Source of the DNA: JABCPE02 sp963530615
GTDB lineage: Bacteria > Bacteroidota > Bacteroidia > Flavobacteriales > Weeksellaceae
Reading direction: 5' to 3'
Assembly: GCA_963530615.1 (NCBI GenBank)
Contig: CAUSDX010000006.1
Coordinates: 22,034-86,033 of the forward strand
Length of the DNA: 64,000 nt
Shown here: piece after piece, positions 55,589 through 64,000 of the stretch
Numbering within the stretch: position 1 is the stretch's first letter
Layout of the letters: each line of letters opens with the position of its first letter
Translations under genes and position numbers: made by a program
Notes under the pieces: generated by a model
What the model was told of the DNA's origin: nothing
Database searches by the model: none
Seen by the model: the letters and a program-made list of their open reading frames with translations, nothing else

Positions 55589-56629
55589 ATGTTTGAAAAT
55601 AAAAATCAGGAACTTACACCAATTAGTCATTTAGGAGAATTTGGTTTGATAAAATATCTTACGGAGAATTTTCGTATAGGAAATCATTCTACTGAGTTAG
55701 CATTAGGAGATGATGCTGCGGTGATTAATCCTGATGGAGGAAAAGTTGTGATTTCTACGGATATGTTTGTAGAGGGGGTAGATTTTAATTTGGGCTATGT
55801 TCCTTTGAAACATTTGGGGTATAAAGTAGGGGTTGCAGGGATAAGTGATATTGTGGCGATGAATGCGACTCCTACTCAAATTATGGTTTCTATTGCAGTT
55901 TCTAATCGTTTTCCAGTTGAGGCGTTAGCAGAGATTTACTCAGGTCTTTCACAAGTGTGTAAAATATACAAAGTTGATTTAATAGGTGGAGATACTACAA
56001 GTTCTCAATCAGGTTTAGTATTTAATATTACTTCAATTGGAGTTTCAAAAGAAGATGTAGTAAAGAGAAATGGAGCGAAAAATAATGATTTATTAGTTGT
56101 TACAGGAGATTTAGGAGGTGCGTATATGGGGTTGCAAGTTTTGGAACGAGAGCATCATGTTTATCTTAAAAATCCAAATATGCAGCCTGAAATGGAAGAG
56201 TATGATTATATACTTGAAAGACAACTAAAACCAGAAGCAAGAGTAGATATTAAGAAAATATTAAAGGATTTAGATATTAAACCTACAGCTATGATTGATG
56301 TTTCAGATGGGTTGGCTTCAGAAATATTGCATTTATCAGAGCGGTCGGGAGTTGGGTTTAGAGTGTATGAAGAAAAAATTCCAATGGATGAATTGACAAT
56401 TTCCACAGCGGAAGAATTTAACCTGAATCCTGTCGTAGCAGCATTGAATGGAGGTGAGGATTATGAGTTACTTTTTACAATTTCTCAAAATGATTATGAT
56501 AAGATTAAAAATCATATGGATTTTACAATCATAGGACATGCTGTAGATTTAGATCAGGGGAATCATCTTGTGCTTCGTGGGTCTAATGAATTGGTAGAAA
56601 TTACAGCTCAAGGGTGGGGTAAAAAATAA
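55589..56629 (+). CDS. thiL: Thiamine-monophosphate kinase
   Basis: 346 residues. LGDDAAVINPDGGKVVISTD holds the Mg/ATP-binding Asp pair, VDFNLGYVPLKHLGYKVGVA and the metal-site GGDTTSS follow, and NGGEDYELLFTI is the C-terminal signature. It phosphorylates thiamine phosphate to the diphosphate cofactor. It is the first gene of thiL-deaminase-xerD-NUDIX, 19 bases before the next gene. Confidence 0.94.
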   Translation: MFENKNQELTPISHLGEFGLIKYLTENFRIGNHSTELALGDDAAVINPDGGKVVISTDMFVEGVDFNLGYVPLKHLGYKVGVAGISDIVAMNATPTQIMVSIAVSNRFPVEALAEIYSGLSQVCKIYKVDLIGGDTTSSQSGLVFNITSIGVSKEDVVKRNGAKNNDLLVVTGDLGGAYMGLQVLEREHHVYLKNPNMQPEMEEYDYILERQLKPEARVDIKKILKDLDIKPTAMIDVSDGLASEILHLSERSGVGFRVYEEKIPMDELTISTAEEFNLNPVVAALNGGEDYELLFTISQNDYDKIKNHMDFTIIGHAVDLDQGNHLVLRGSNELVEITAQGWGKK

Positions 56630-56648
56630 AATTAAAATCAAAAAAATT

Positions 56649-57083
56649 ATGCATAATAAGTTTGATATCGCTTACTTAAAAATGGCTCAAGAATGGGCAA
56701 AACTTTCTTATTGCAAAAGAAAACAAGTGGGAGCGTTGATTGTCAAAGATCGAACGATTATTGCAGATGGGTATAATGGGACGCCTTCAGGCTTTGAAAA
56801 TTGCTGTGAAGATGAAAATTATGAAACTAAATGGTATGTACTTCATGCAGAGGCAAATGCTATTCTTAAAATTTCCCGAAATACTCAATCATGTGAAGGA
56901 GCTACACTTTATCTTACTCTTTCGCCGTGTAGAGAGTGTAGTAAACTGATATTACAAGCTGGAATAAAGAGGCTGGTGTATATTGATGATTATTCAGATA
57001 GTGTAGGCTTAGAATTTTTAAGAAATGCAGGATTAGAGATTTTGAAGATTTCACAAGAAGAATTACAGAATAATGTGGGATGA
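56649..57083 (+). CDS. dCMP deaminase family protein
   Basis: 144 residues. Zinc site: H67-A68-E69 (LHAEANAI) with the catalytic Glu, and C94, C97 in SPCRECSKLI. The N-terminal extra Cys/His residues and GYNGTPSGFENCC are typical of dCMP deaminases, which make dUMP for thymidylate synthesis. The stop overlaps the next gene by 11 bases. Confidence 0.9.
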   Translation: MHNKFDIAYLKMAQEWAKLSYCKRKQVGALIVKDRTIIADGYNGTPSGFENCCEDENYETKWYVLHAEANAILKISRNTQSCEGATLYLTLSPCRECSKLILQAGIKRLVYIDDYSDSVGLEFLRNAGLEILKISQEELQNNVG

Positions 57084-57987
57084 GAGAATAGAGGATTTTA
57101 TTAATTATTTAAGGTTAGAAAAAAATGCTTCTCAAAATACGATAGAAGCATATTTGCAAGATATTTGTAAGCTGAAAATATTTGCTACGGAGCAATTGCA
57201 AGGAGTTTCTCCGATAGATATTTCTTATGAAAATTTACAGGAATTTCTATTTCAAACGACTCAAAAAGAGTATTATAGTGAGCGGACTCAATCTCGTTGG
57301 ATTTCTTCTATTAAGGCGTTTTTTAGGTATTTGGTAGAAGATGAGATGAGGGAGGATAATCCTGCTACACTTTTGGAAGTTCCTAAATTAGGGATTTATC
57401 TCCCTGATACCATATCTTTGGAGGAAATTAATAAAATTTCGGAAAGCATTGATGAAGCTTCCGTTTTAGGGAAGAGAAATAAATGCATTGTAGAGGTTTT
57501 ATATGGGTGTGGATTGCGAGTTTCGGAGCTTACGGATTTGAAAATTTCTAATATTAATTTTCAAGAATTTTATCTAAAAGTAGATGGCAAAGGGGATAAA
57601 GTGCGTTTTGTGCCTTTGGCAGAAGAAACATTAAAGTATATTGATGAGTATCTTAATGTCAGAGGTAAATCGGTAAAAGGAGATATTTTAATAGATAAAA
57701 AATCTACAGATGTTTTGTTTCTTAATTCAAGGGGGAGGAGAATGTCTCGTCAAATGATATTTTTGATTATTAAAGACTTGGCTAATAAAGTTGGAATTTC
57801 AAAAAAAATATCTCCTCATACTTTTCGGCATTCTTTTGCGACACATTTATTGCAAAATGGTGTGGATTTGAGATATATCCAAGAGATGCTGGGGCATTCT
57901 AGCATTACAACTACAGAAATTTATACCCATTTAGATACAGAAGAACTGCACGATGTTATTTTAAAATACCACCCAAGAAACCGCTAA
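57073..57987 (+). CDS. xerD: Tyrosine recombinase XerD-like
   Basis: 304 residues. An N-terminal SAM-like DNA-binding domain (about 1-100) precedes the catalytic domain with R149 (CGLRVSEL), K173 (DGKGDKVR), H249-x-x-R252 (HTFRHSF), H275 (LGHSS) and nucleophile Y284. All active residues are intact. XerC/XerD resolve chromosome dimers at dif. The chromosomal context among metabolic genes argues against a mobile integrase. It overlaps the deaminase gene by 11 bases. Confidence 0.92.
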   Translation: MWDERIEDFINYLRLEKNASQNTIEAYLQDICKLKIFATEQLQGVSPIDISYENLQEFLFQTTQKEYYSERTQSRWISSIKAFFRYLVEDEMREDNPATLLEVPKLGIYLPDTISLEEINKISESIDEASVLGKRNKCIVEVLYGCGLRVSELTDLKISNINFQEFYLKVDGKGDKVRFVPLAEETLKYIDEYLNVRGKSVKGDILIDKKSTDVLFLNSRGRRMSRQMIFLIIKDLANKVGISKKISPHTFRHSFATHLLQNGVDLRYIQEMLGHSSITTTEIYTHLDTEELHDVILKYHPRNR

Positions 57988-58007
57988 AATTAAGTATTTA
58001 ATTAAAA

Positions 58008-58511
58008 ATGAATTTGAAGTATTGTTCCCAATGTGGGAAAGATGCCTTGCTTTGGAGTGAAGGGAAGAAATGGCATTGCTCAAAATGTGATTTCGTGCTG
58101 TATCATAATTGTGCGGCTGCTGTGGCTGTGATGATTTGGTATAAAGATAAAATATTATTTACAAAGAGGAATCAAGATCCAGCAAAGGGTAAATTAGATT
58201 TGCCAGGAGGCTTTGTTGACCCAAAAGAAAGTGCAGAATATGCTTGTTATCGTGAGTTAAAAGAAGAACTCAATATAGAAATAGACATTCAAAAATTAAA
58301 ATTCCTGATGAGTTTGCCCAATGTTTATCATTATCAAGGGATAGATTATAATACTTTAGATTTATTTTTTGAGTATCGTTTAGATGAAAAAATATCGATG
58401 AGTTTAGAAAAGAATGAAATTTCAGAAATATTATGGTTGAAAAGAGAAAATATTGATATAAAGGATATTGCGTTCAGTTCTCAACAAAGATTTTTACAAA
58501 GATTTACTTAA
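58008..58511 (+). CDS. NUDIX hydrolase with N-terminal zinc ribbon
   Basis: 167 residues. A zinc ribbon opens the protein (CSQCGKD ... HCSKCDF, residues 6-29). The Nudix box follows, GGFVDPKESAEYACYRELKE then ELNI, matching GX5EX7REUXEEXGU except Asn for Gly near the end. The zinc ribbon plus Nudix layout resembles NudC-type pyrophosphatases, but it lacks a clear SQPWPFPxS NAD motif, so the substrate is open. It follows xerD by 20 bases. Confidence 0.85.
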   Translation: MNLKYCSQCGKDALLWSEGKKWHCSKCDFVLYHNCAAAVAVMIWYKDKILFTKRNQDPAKGKLDLPGGFVDPKESAEYACYRELKEELNIEIDIQKLKFLMSLPNVYHYQGIDYNTLDLFFEYRLDEKISMSLEKNEISEILWLKRENIDIKDIAFSSQQRFLQRFT

Positions 58512-58514
58512 AAT

Positions 58515-58544
58515 TTGTTAAAAATATAAATTTTTATAAATTTG
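58515..58544 (+). promoter_or_regulatory. Promoter of the SulP gene
   Basis: TTG (58515-58517), a 19-base spacer and TAAATTTG (58537-58544) match the consensus, about 55 bases before the ATG at 58600. Confidence 0.65.
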
Positions 58545-58599
58545 TATCGTTGCAAAATATTTGCATAAATTTTTTTCTTGTAAAAGAACAGATAAAATA

Positions 58600-60240
58600 A
58601 TGTTTTTTACGATGAGTTTATACAAAATTCCTTCCGATGGATTAGCAGGGCTTAAAGAGAATTTTACTAAAGATGCTCTTGCGGGTTTTTTAGTATTTTT
58701 ATTGGCTTTACCTTTGAGTATGGGGGTGGCTAAAGCTGCAGAGTTTCCTCCTATTTTTGGAGTAGTTTCTGCTATTATAGGAGGTCTTGTTGTAAGTTTC
58801 TTTGCAGGGTCTAGGTTATCAGTAAAAGGACCAGCAGCGGGGCTTATATCTATTGGTGCGGGTGCTGTAGCAGCATTTGGAGGTGGAGAGATAGGCTGGA
58901 AACTGACATTGGCTACTATTGTGGTGGCTGGGATTATTCAAGTTATTTTTGGTGTTTTAAGGTTGGGAAAATATGCAGATTTATTTCCTTCTGCTGTAGT
59001 ACATGGTATGTTAGCAGCGATTGGAATTATCATCATGTCAAAGCAGTTACATTTACTTTTAGGGATAAATCCAGATACATTAGCAGGAAAAGGTACAATG
59101 GAGTTGTTAAAAACACTTCCAAATAGTATTTCGATAGCAAATAAGGAGAATACGATTATTGGATTAACTTGTTTAGTCATTTTATTTGGAATGGGTGCGG
59201 TAAAAAATGCTATGATTAGGAAAATTCCTGCTCCTCTGGTGGTGCTATTAGTGGCTATTCCCATGGGAGTTTATTTTGAAATAGGAAATAAAGATACAGT
59301 AGGAGAGGTTGCGAATTACTCATTAGTGGAGATAGGAAATATATTTGATACTTTCAAAAATGGGGTTTGGTTAGCTGACTTTTCAGGGGTTACAACTCAT
59401 ACAAGGGTATTTGTACAGTATACCATATTATTTTTATTAATAGGTTCTATTGAGTCTTTGTTAACTGCTAAAGCGATTGATTTAGTAGATCCTTATAAGA
59501 GAAAATCAGATTTTAATAAAGATTTGTCTGCGGTAGGATTAGGAAATATTATTTCAGGAATAATGGGAGGTCAACCGATGATTTCTGAAGTGGCTAGAAG
59601 TTCAGCTAATGTTACTAATGGGGCAGTAACAAGATGGGCTAATTTTTTTCATGGATTATTTATGTTATTAGCAGTGATTTTTGCTGTGCCATTGATTGAA
59701 ATGATACCTAATACTGCACTTTCTGCAATGTTGGTTTATGTGGGGTTCAATTTAGCTCATCCTAAGGAATTTGCGCATGTTTTCCACATTGGCAAGGGGC
59801 AATTTGTGATATTTGTTTCCACAGTAGTAGTTACTTTGTTTACTGATTTGTTGGTTGGAGTAGCATTTGGAATAGCATTAAAGGTGATTATCAATATGAT
59901 GAATGGGGCGAGGGTTCGGGATTTCTTACATCTGAATATGCATGTGGTAAATAATGCCCCTGAAATCGCAGAAGTAGAAGCAAACGGAAGTCTTTTATTT
60001 ACTAATAACATGAAATTAGGTGAGTTTTTGAATTCATTGACAAAATATAAAGAAGTAAGATTTAATTTTGAAAAATTGGAATTATTGGATCATACATCTT
60101 TAGCAACAATACAAAAATGGAAAAAGCTTCAAGAAGATTTATTAGGAATGAAGATAAGTCTTAATGGATTAGAGAACCATTCCAAATTAGGGGATTCCGA
60201 GGATTCTGTATTGAAGAAAGGAAAAAGACATCCATATTAA
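58600..60240 (+). CDS. SulP family inorganic anion transporter
   Basis: 546 residues from ATG 58600 (a second ATG at 58612 is also possible). It has 10-14 membrane helices with the SulP motif near the start (FLVFLLALPLSMGVAKAAEF), SRLSVKGPAAGLISIGAGAV, and GSIESLLTAKAIDL. The cytoplasmic tail (about 450-546) resembles a degenerate STAS domain. SulP proteins carry sulfate, bicarbonate or other anions. The convergent carbonic anhydrase gene immediately downstream favours bicarbonate. It has its own promoter. Confidence 0.88.
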   Translation: MFFTMSLYKIPSDGLAGLKENFTKDALAGFLVFLLALPLSMGVAKAAEFPPIFGVVSAIIGGLVVSFFAGSRLSVKGPAAGLISIGAGAVAAFGGGEIGWKLTLATIVVAGIIQVIFGVLRLGKYADLFPSAVVHGMLAAIGIIIMSKQLHLLLGINPDTLAGKGTMELLKTLPNSISIANKENTIIGLTCLVILFGMGAVKNAMIRKIPAPLVVLLVAIPMGVYFEIGNKDTVGEVANYSLVEIGNIFDTFKNGVWLADFSGVTTHTRVFVQYTILFLLIGSIESLLTAKAIDLVDPYKRKSDFNKDLSAVGLGNIISGIMGGQPMISEVARSSANVTNGAVTRWANFFHGLFMLLAVIFAVPLIEMIPNTALSAMLVYVGFNLAHPKEFAHVFHIGKGQFVIFVSTVVVTLFTDLLVGVAFGIALKVIINMMNGARVRDFLHLNMHVVNNAPEIAEVEANGSLLFTNNMKLGEFLNSLTKYKEVRFNFEKLELLDHTSLATIQKWKKLQEDLLGMKISLNGLENHSKLGDSEDSVLKKGKRHPY

Positions 60241-60246
60241 GAGATT

Positions 60247-60281
60247 AAAAACAGCTACAATAAAATTTTGTAGCTGTTTTT
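60247..60281. terminator. Bidirectional terminator between SulP and carbonic anhydrase genes
   Basis: AAAAACAGCTACAA (60247-60260) pairs perfectly with TTGTAGCTGTTTTT (60268-60281), 14 pairs. It overlaps the stop codon of the carbonic anhydrase gene. Confidence 0.85.
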
Positions 60282-60969
60282 ATTTTATATTATTAATATT
60301 TTTATTAAGTCTTCGGCTCATTACCCATTCAGAGTCTGTAAGATTATAAATTTTTTGAATATCTTTCAATATATTTTTAAAATCTAAATTAAGATCTTTT
60401 AATTTTCCTGTTGCGATGTCAAAAACCCAACCATGCACGATAGGAAATTCATCTACAATGTATCGTTCTTGCACACATGCAAGTTTTATTACATTGATGC
60501 ATTGCTCTTGAACATTAAGTTCTACCAATCTATTGTATCTTTTGTGTTCATCGGTTATTGCATCTAATTCTACATGATGAAGTCGGTAAATATCTCGTAT
60601 ATTTCTGAGCCAAGGATTGAGCAGTCCTAAATTTTTAGAACTCATAGCTGCCTCTATACCTCCGCAACCATAATGACCACAAATAATAATGTGTTTTACT
60701 TTTAAGTGTTCTACCGCATATTGTATAGTAGAAATAGCACTTAAATCTAAGGTGTTTACTAAATTAGCAATATTTCTATGAACGAAAACCTCTCCAGGGT
60801 TCATACCCATGAGTTCTTCAGTGGTAACTCTACTATCAGAACAGCCGATATAAAGGTATTCAGGAGTTTGTTCTTTTGCTAAATTTTTGAAGAAGTTAGC
60901 ATCAATATTTAACTTTTCTTCTACCCATTTTTTATTATTTTCAAATATAATTTTATAAGAATTTGCCAT
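60280..60969 (-). CDS. Beta-class carbonic anhydrase
   Basis: 229 residues. Zinc ligands C43, H99 and C102 (in GCSDSRVTT and ICGHYGCGG), with the catalytic dyad D45-R47. It interconverts CO2 and bicarbonate in the cytoplasm; no signal peptide. It ends facing the SulP gene, a pairing seen in many bacteria and consistent with bicarbonate handling. It begins 6 bases after the acetyltransferase gene, so it may share the glycosyltransferase transcript. Confidence 0.94.
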   Translation of the reverse strand: MANSYKIIFENNKKWVEEKLNIDANFFKNLAKEQTPEYLYIGCSDSRVTTEELMGMNPGEVFVHRNIANLVNTLDLSAISTIQYAVEHLKVKHIIICGHYGCGGIEAAMSSKNLGLLNPWLRNIRDIYRLHHVELDAITDEHKRYNRLVELNVQEQCINVIKLACVQERYIVDEFPIVHGWVFDIATGKLKDLNLDFKNILKDIQKIYNLTDSEWVMSRRLNKNINNIK

Positions 60970-60975
60970 TAAGAA

Positions 60976-61524
60976 TTAGATTTTATTGTTAATATATCCG
61001 TTGGTGGCTTTTTCATTTGGAGTTATTTGAGCTGGATTTCCTATGACTATGGAGTTAGAAGGTACATCAGTATTGACATAGGCATTTGGTGCAATAAGTA
61101 CATTACTACCAATTTTTATATGTCCCACAATCACTGCATTTGTACCAATCCAGACCTCATTACCGATTTCAGGAACGCCAATTCGCTCACCTCTGTTGGC
61201 TTGTCCTATGGTTACACCTTGAGCAATATTACAATTTTTCCCAATTTTCACCTTAGGATTAATAACTAATGCTCCCCAATGCCCAAGATAAAACCCTTCG
61301 CCAATCTCCGTTTCGGGATAGATTTGAAAGCCATATTTTATTTGATAATGCCTTAAAATTATACGATAAATCTTTCCTAAAAAAGATGATTTTGAATATT
61401 TTTGAGCATTACGAAACCAATAAATATAGTGTAAATTGGGACTAAAACATTTTTTTAGAATTTGGAAATGAGATAGCCATTTTCCGCTTTCACGATAAAA
61501 ATCTTTTTGTATGATTGTTTTCAT
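60976..61524 (-). CDS. Left-handed beta-helix acetyltransferase (serine acetyltransferase-like)
   Basis: 182 residues. The hexapeptide repeat helix occupies about 75-170, with GVTIGQANRGERIGVPEIGN, VWIGTNAVIVGHIKIGSNV, and the end VPSNSIVIGNPAQI, as in CysE and sugar O-acetyltransferases. The N-terminus (about 70 residues) lacks the full CysE helical domain. Its start overlaps the stop of a glycosyltransferase gene by 4 bases (ATGA), which favours a polysaccharide O-acetyltransferase over cysteine synthesis. The substrate is unknown. Confidence 0.82.
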   Translation of the reverse strand: MKTIIQKDFYRESGKWLSHFQILKKCFSPNLHYIYWFRNAQKYSKSSFLGKIYRIILRHYQIKYGFQIYPETEIGEGFYLGHWGALVINPKVKIGKNCNIAQGVTIGQANRGERIGVPEIGNEVWIGTNAVIVGHIKIGSNVLIAPNAYVNTDVPSNSIVIGNPAQITPNEKATNGYINNKI

Positions 61525-62675
61525 AAATGATCAATAATTTTAGTGATGCTTTTAATGGAGTTATTTAAGGTAAAAGGCATCTCGTAATTCTTCAATTTTT
61601 CTTGGTGTTTTTGGAAAAAATGAGGATTTGTGAGAGCTTTTTTCATTCCCTCATAAACGCCTTCTTCTGAATTGTCAATAATCAGTCCTAAATCTCCGTT
61701 ACAAAGTAATTCTTTAACACCAGAGACATCGGTAGCAATGATGTTTTTCTTTAAGGTAATAGCTTCAAATAAAACGGTAGGAAATCCTTCATATCGAGAA
61801 CTTAAAATATAAAAATCTGCATTTTTGAAATAAGGGTAAGGATTATCTGTAAAACCAAGCATTTCAGTTGATTTTTCTACTTCTAATTCACGGCGAAGAT
61901 TGGCAATATTATTAAAATCATAACCATCACCTATAATTTTTATTCGGTGAGGAAAGCCTTCATTTAGTAATTGTTTATGAGCTTTTAGTAGTCGGTCAAA
62001 ACCTTTTTGAGGAAAAATTGTACCGACAGACAGAAAAACTGGTGTTTTTTCATCGGTGTGATGAGGAATCTCCTCTTGGCTTTTCCTTAAAATCTCTTCG
62101 GTGTCCAAGGGATTATAAATTCTTGCAATTTTATCTCTTTCTTCTTGATTTTGTGTAAGTTTTTCAAAATCTTTTTGGATATGCTCGGAGATGACCATGA
62201 TTTTGTCAAATCCGAAAAACTTTCTGATTTCTTCATCGGTGTAATTGTGAAATTCTGTTTTTCTTAAATCATTATGAATCCAAATGATTTTTTTGGAAGT
62301 TTTCAAAGGAGAATTAAGAATTTCATCTCTAAATCCATGAATTGCAGCAAACTCTATATCGTATTTTTTGCCTTTCAGAATGTTATTGTAAAGGAGTTTA
62401 GGGAATTTTTTAAATAAAAATTGATAAATCACACGGAATGCCTTTTGGGGAATGTCTTGTGGGCGATTGGTCGTGATCATTTCACCTTTGTTGAGGTAAA
62501 AAACATTGATCCAATCGGGAATTTCCGATAGATATTTTCCTGAATAGAGATTAAGTAATAAATCAATTTCATATTGATGGGGAGGGAGGTTTTTTAGAAA
62601 TGTTGTTAAAACTTTTTCTGCTCCTCCATGCCGAAGAGAACCAATTCTGATGAGTATTTTTTTCTTTTGTGTCAA
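61521..62675 (-). CDS. Glycosyltransferase family 4 protein
   Basis: 384 residues from TTG 62675; no ATG or GTG is available near the conserved start KKKILIRIGSLRHGGAEKVL. The GT-B fold is shown by the N-terminal GGAEKVL loop, SVGTIFPQKGFDRLLKAH in the nucleotide-binding half, and the E-x7-E motif SSRYEGFPTVLFEAI. It adds a sugar to a lipid- or polysaccharide-linked acceptor, probably for LPS or capsule. A -7 element TATTTTTG (62771-62764) lies 89 bases upstream. Its stop overlaps the acetyltransferase start. Confidence 0.88.
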   Translation of the reverse strand: MTQKKKILIRIGSLRHGGAEKVLTTFLKNLPPHQYEIDLLLNLYSGKYLSEIPDWINVFYLNKGEMITTNRPQDIPQKAFRVIYQFLFKKFPKLLYNNILKGKKYDIEFAAIHGFRDEILNSPLKTSKKIIWIHNDLRKTEFHNYTDEEIRKFFGFDKIMVISEHIQKDFEKLTQNQEERDKIARIYNPLDTEEILRKSQEEIPHHTDEKTPVFLSVGTIFPQKGFDRLLKAHKQLLNEGFPHRIKIIGDGYDFNNIANLRRELEVEKSTEMLGFTDNPYPYFKNADFYILSSRYEGFPTVLFEAITLKKNIIATDVSGVKELLCNGDLGLIIDNSEEGVYEGMKKALTNPHFFQKHQEKLKNYEMPFTLNNSIKSITKIIDHL

Positions 62676-62841
62676 AATAAAATGATTTTAATGTTTCTTT
62701 AAGAAAACTATTAATGTAGCTAATCTAACTAATTTAAATGTCCATTATTGAATTAATGCATTACAAAAATACTAAAAAAGATATTTAGATAATATTTGAG
62801 ATTGTATTTCTGTCAAAATTTCCTAAAATAAAGTTGATTTG

Positions 62842-62871
62842 TGCCAAAATGTTTCTTTTGGAATATTGGCA
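62842..62871. promoter_or_regulatory. Inverted repeat before groES, possible operator
   Basis: TGCCAA (62842-62847) and TTGGCA (62866-62871) form a 6-base inverted repeat with an 18-base spacer, about 50-80 bases before groES. It is not a CIRCE element. Whether it regulates the chaperonin genes is unknown. Confidence 0.3.
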
Positions 62872-62919
62872 TATTATTGGAGAATTTTGAAATAAATTAA
62901 TTCTAAAAATAAAAAGAAT

Positions 62920-63198
62920 ATGTCAGTAAATTTTAAACCATTAGCAGATAGAGTGTTGGTAGAACCAGCACCAGCAGAAACAAAAACAGCATCAGGATTG
63001 ATTATTCCAGACACAGCGAAGGAAAAACCACAAGAAGGCGTAGTAGTAGCCGTAGGAAATGGTAAAAAAGACGAGCTGCTTACCGTAAAAGTGGGAGATA
63101 GAGTTCTTTATGGTAAATATTCAGGGCAAGAATTAAAATTGGATGGTAAGGACTATCTTATCGTGAGAGAGTCTGATTTGTTGGGGATTTTAGGATAA
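62920..63198 (+). CDS. groES: Co-chaperonin GroES
   Basis: 92 residues. [20 protein letters not shown] begins the subunit, the mobile loop ([18 protein letters not shown]) follows, and [20 protein letters not shown] and [10 protein letters not shown] finish it. The heptamer caps the GroEL chamber. It is 50 bases before groEL, in the usual operon. Confidence 0.97.
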   Translation: MSVNFKPLADRVLVEPAPAETKTASGLIIPDTAKEKPQEGVVVAVGNGKKDELLTVKVGDRVLYGKYSGQELKLDGKDYLIVRESDLLGILG

Positions 63199-63230
63199 GA
63201 AGTACAATATTTTAAAATCTAAATTATTAA

Positions 63231-64000
<770 letters not shown>

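Noticed and set aside
57073..57987. Integrase of a mobile element
   Set aside because: No repeats, attachment site or cargo genes nearby; it is overlapped by a metabolic gene and has normal XerD length.
62676..62919. CIRCE element for HrcA control of groESL
   Set aside because: No TTAGCACTC-N9-GAGTGCTAA repeat is present.

Overview
This window is a block of mostly housekeeping chromosome from an AT-rich member of the Bacteroidota, probably a flavobacterium of the Weeksellaceae (Chryseobacterium/Riemerella-like). The support is the protein families (DUF6089/PorG, DUF5689, zinc-free L36 and S14, acidic tails on S16, L10 and L17), the lack of strong Shine-Dalgarno sites, and many matches to the Bacteroidota promoter pattern TTG-N17-21-TAnnTTTG. 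The genus cannot be fixed from sequence alone. I see no prophage, insertion sequence, CRISPR array or defence island.

Layout. 1-5.6 kb (minus): a cut-off thioesterase, then porG-uppS-bamA-ompH-ompH, the same order as the outer-membrane/type IX secretion cluster of Porphyromonas. 5.6-6.0 kb: a gap with an orphan plus-strand promoter and terminator, a candidate small RNA. 6.0-9.5 kb (minus): comEC, pdhB and a small lipoprotein. 9.7-13.5 kb: rpsA with an unusual leader, facing an ABC-F ATPase gene. 13.7-18.6 kb: tRNA-Cys, then tuf-tRNA-Trp-secE-nusG and rplKAJL, which ends in a strong terminator and is not followed by rpoBC. 18.6-26.9 kb: recG and mutS (minus), then bestrophin, a SpoU methylase, prfB and a DedA protein (plus). 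26.9-32.4 kb: a secreted nuclease divergent from a TonB-dependent receptor and a DUF5689 lipoprotein, possibly a nucleic-acid or phosphate scavenging locus. 32.5-39.1 kb: sod, pdxH, rimM-rpsP, pth, mfd. 39.4-53.2 kb: the merged S10-spc-alpha ribosomal operon from rplC to rplQ, including secY, infA and rpoA. 53.2-64 kb: an S9 peptidase, thiL-deaminase-xerD-NUDIX, a SulP transporter facing a carbonic anhydrase gene, a glycosyltransferase/acetyltransferase pair, and groES-groEL (cut by the window end).

Most genes serve translation (27 ribosomal protein genes in two operons plus rpsA and rpsP, with tuf, infA, prfB and rimM), transcription and repair (nusG, rpoA, mfd, recG, mutS), protein export (secE, secY, bamA, ompH, porG) and folding (groES/EL). 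The most notable non-coding features are RNA elements: crossed pairings in the rpsA leader, large hairpins between rpmD and rplO, between rpsN and rpsH and before rpsD, a hairpin in the rplK leader, and the orphan transcript at about 5.9 kb. No new multi-gene system was recognised with confidence.
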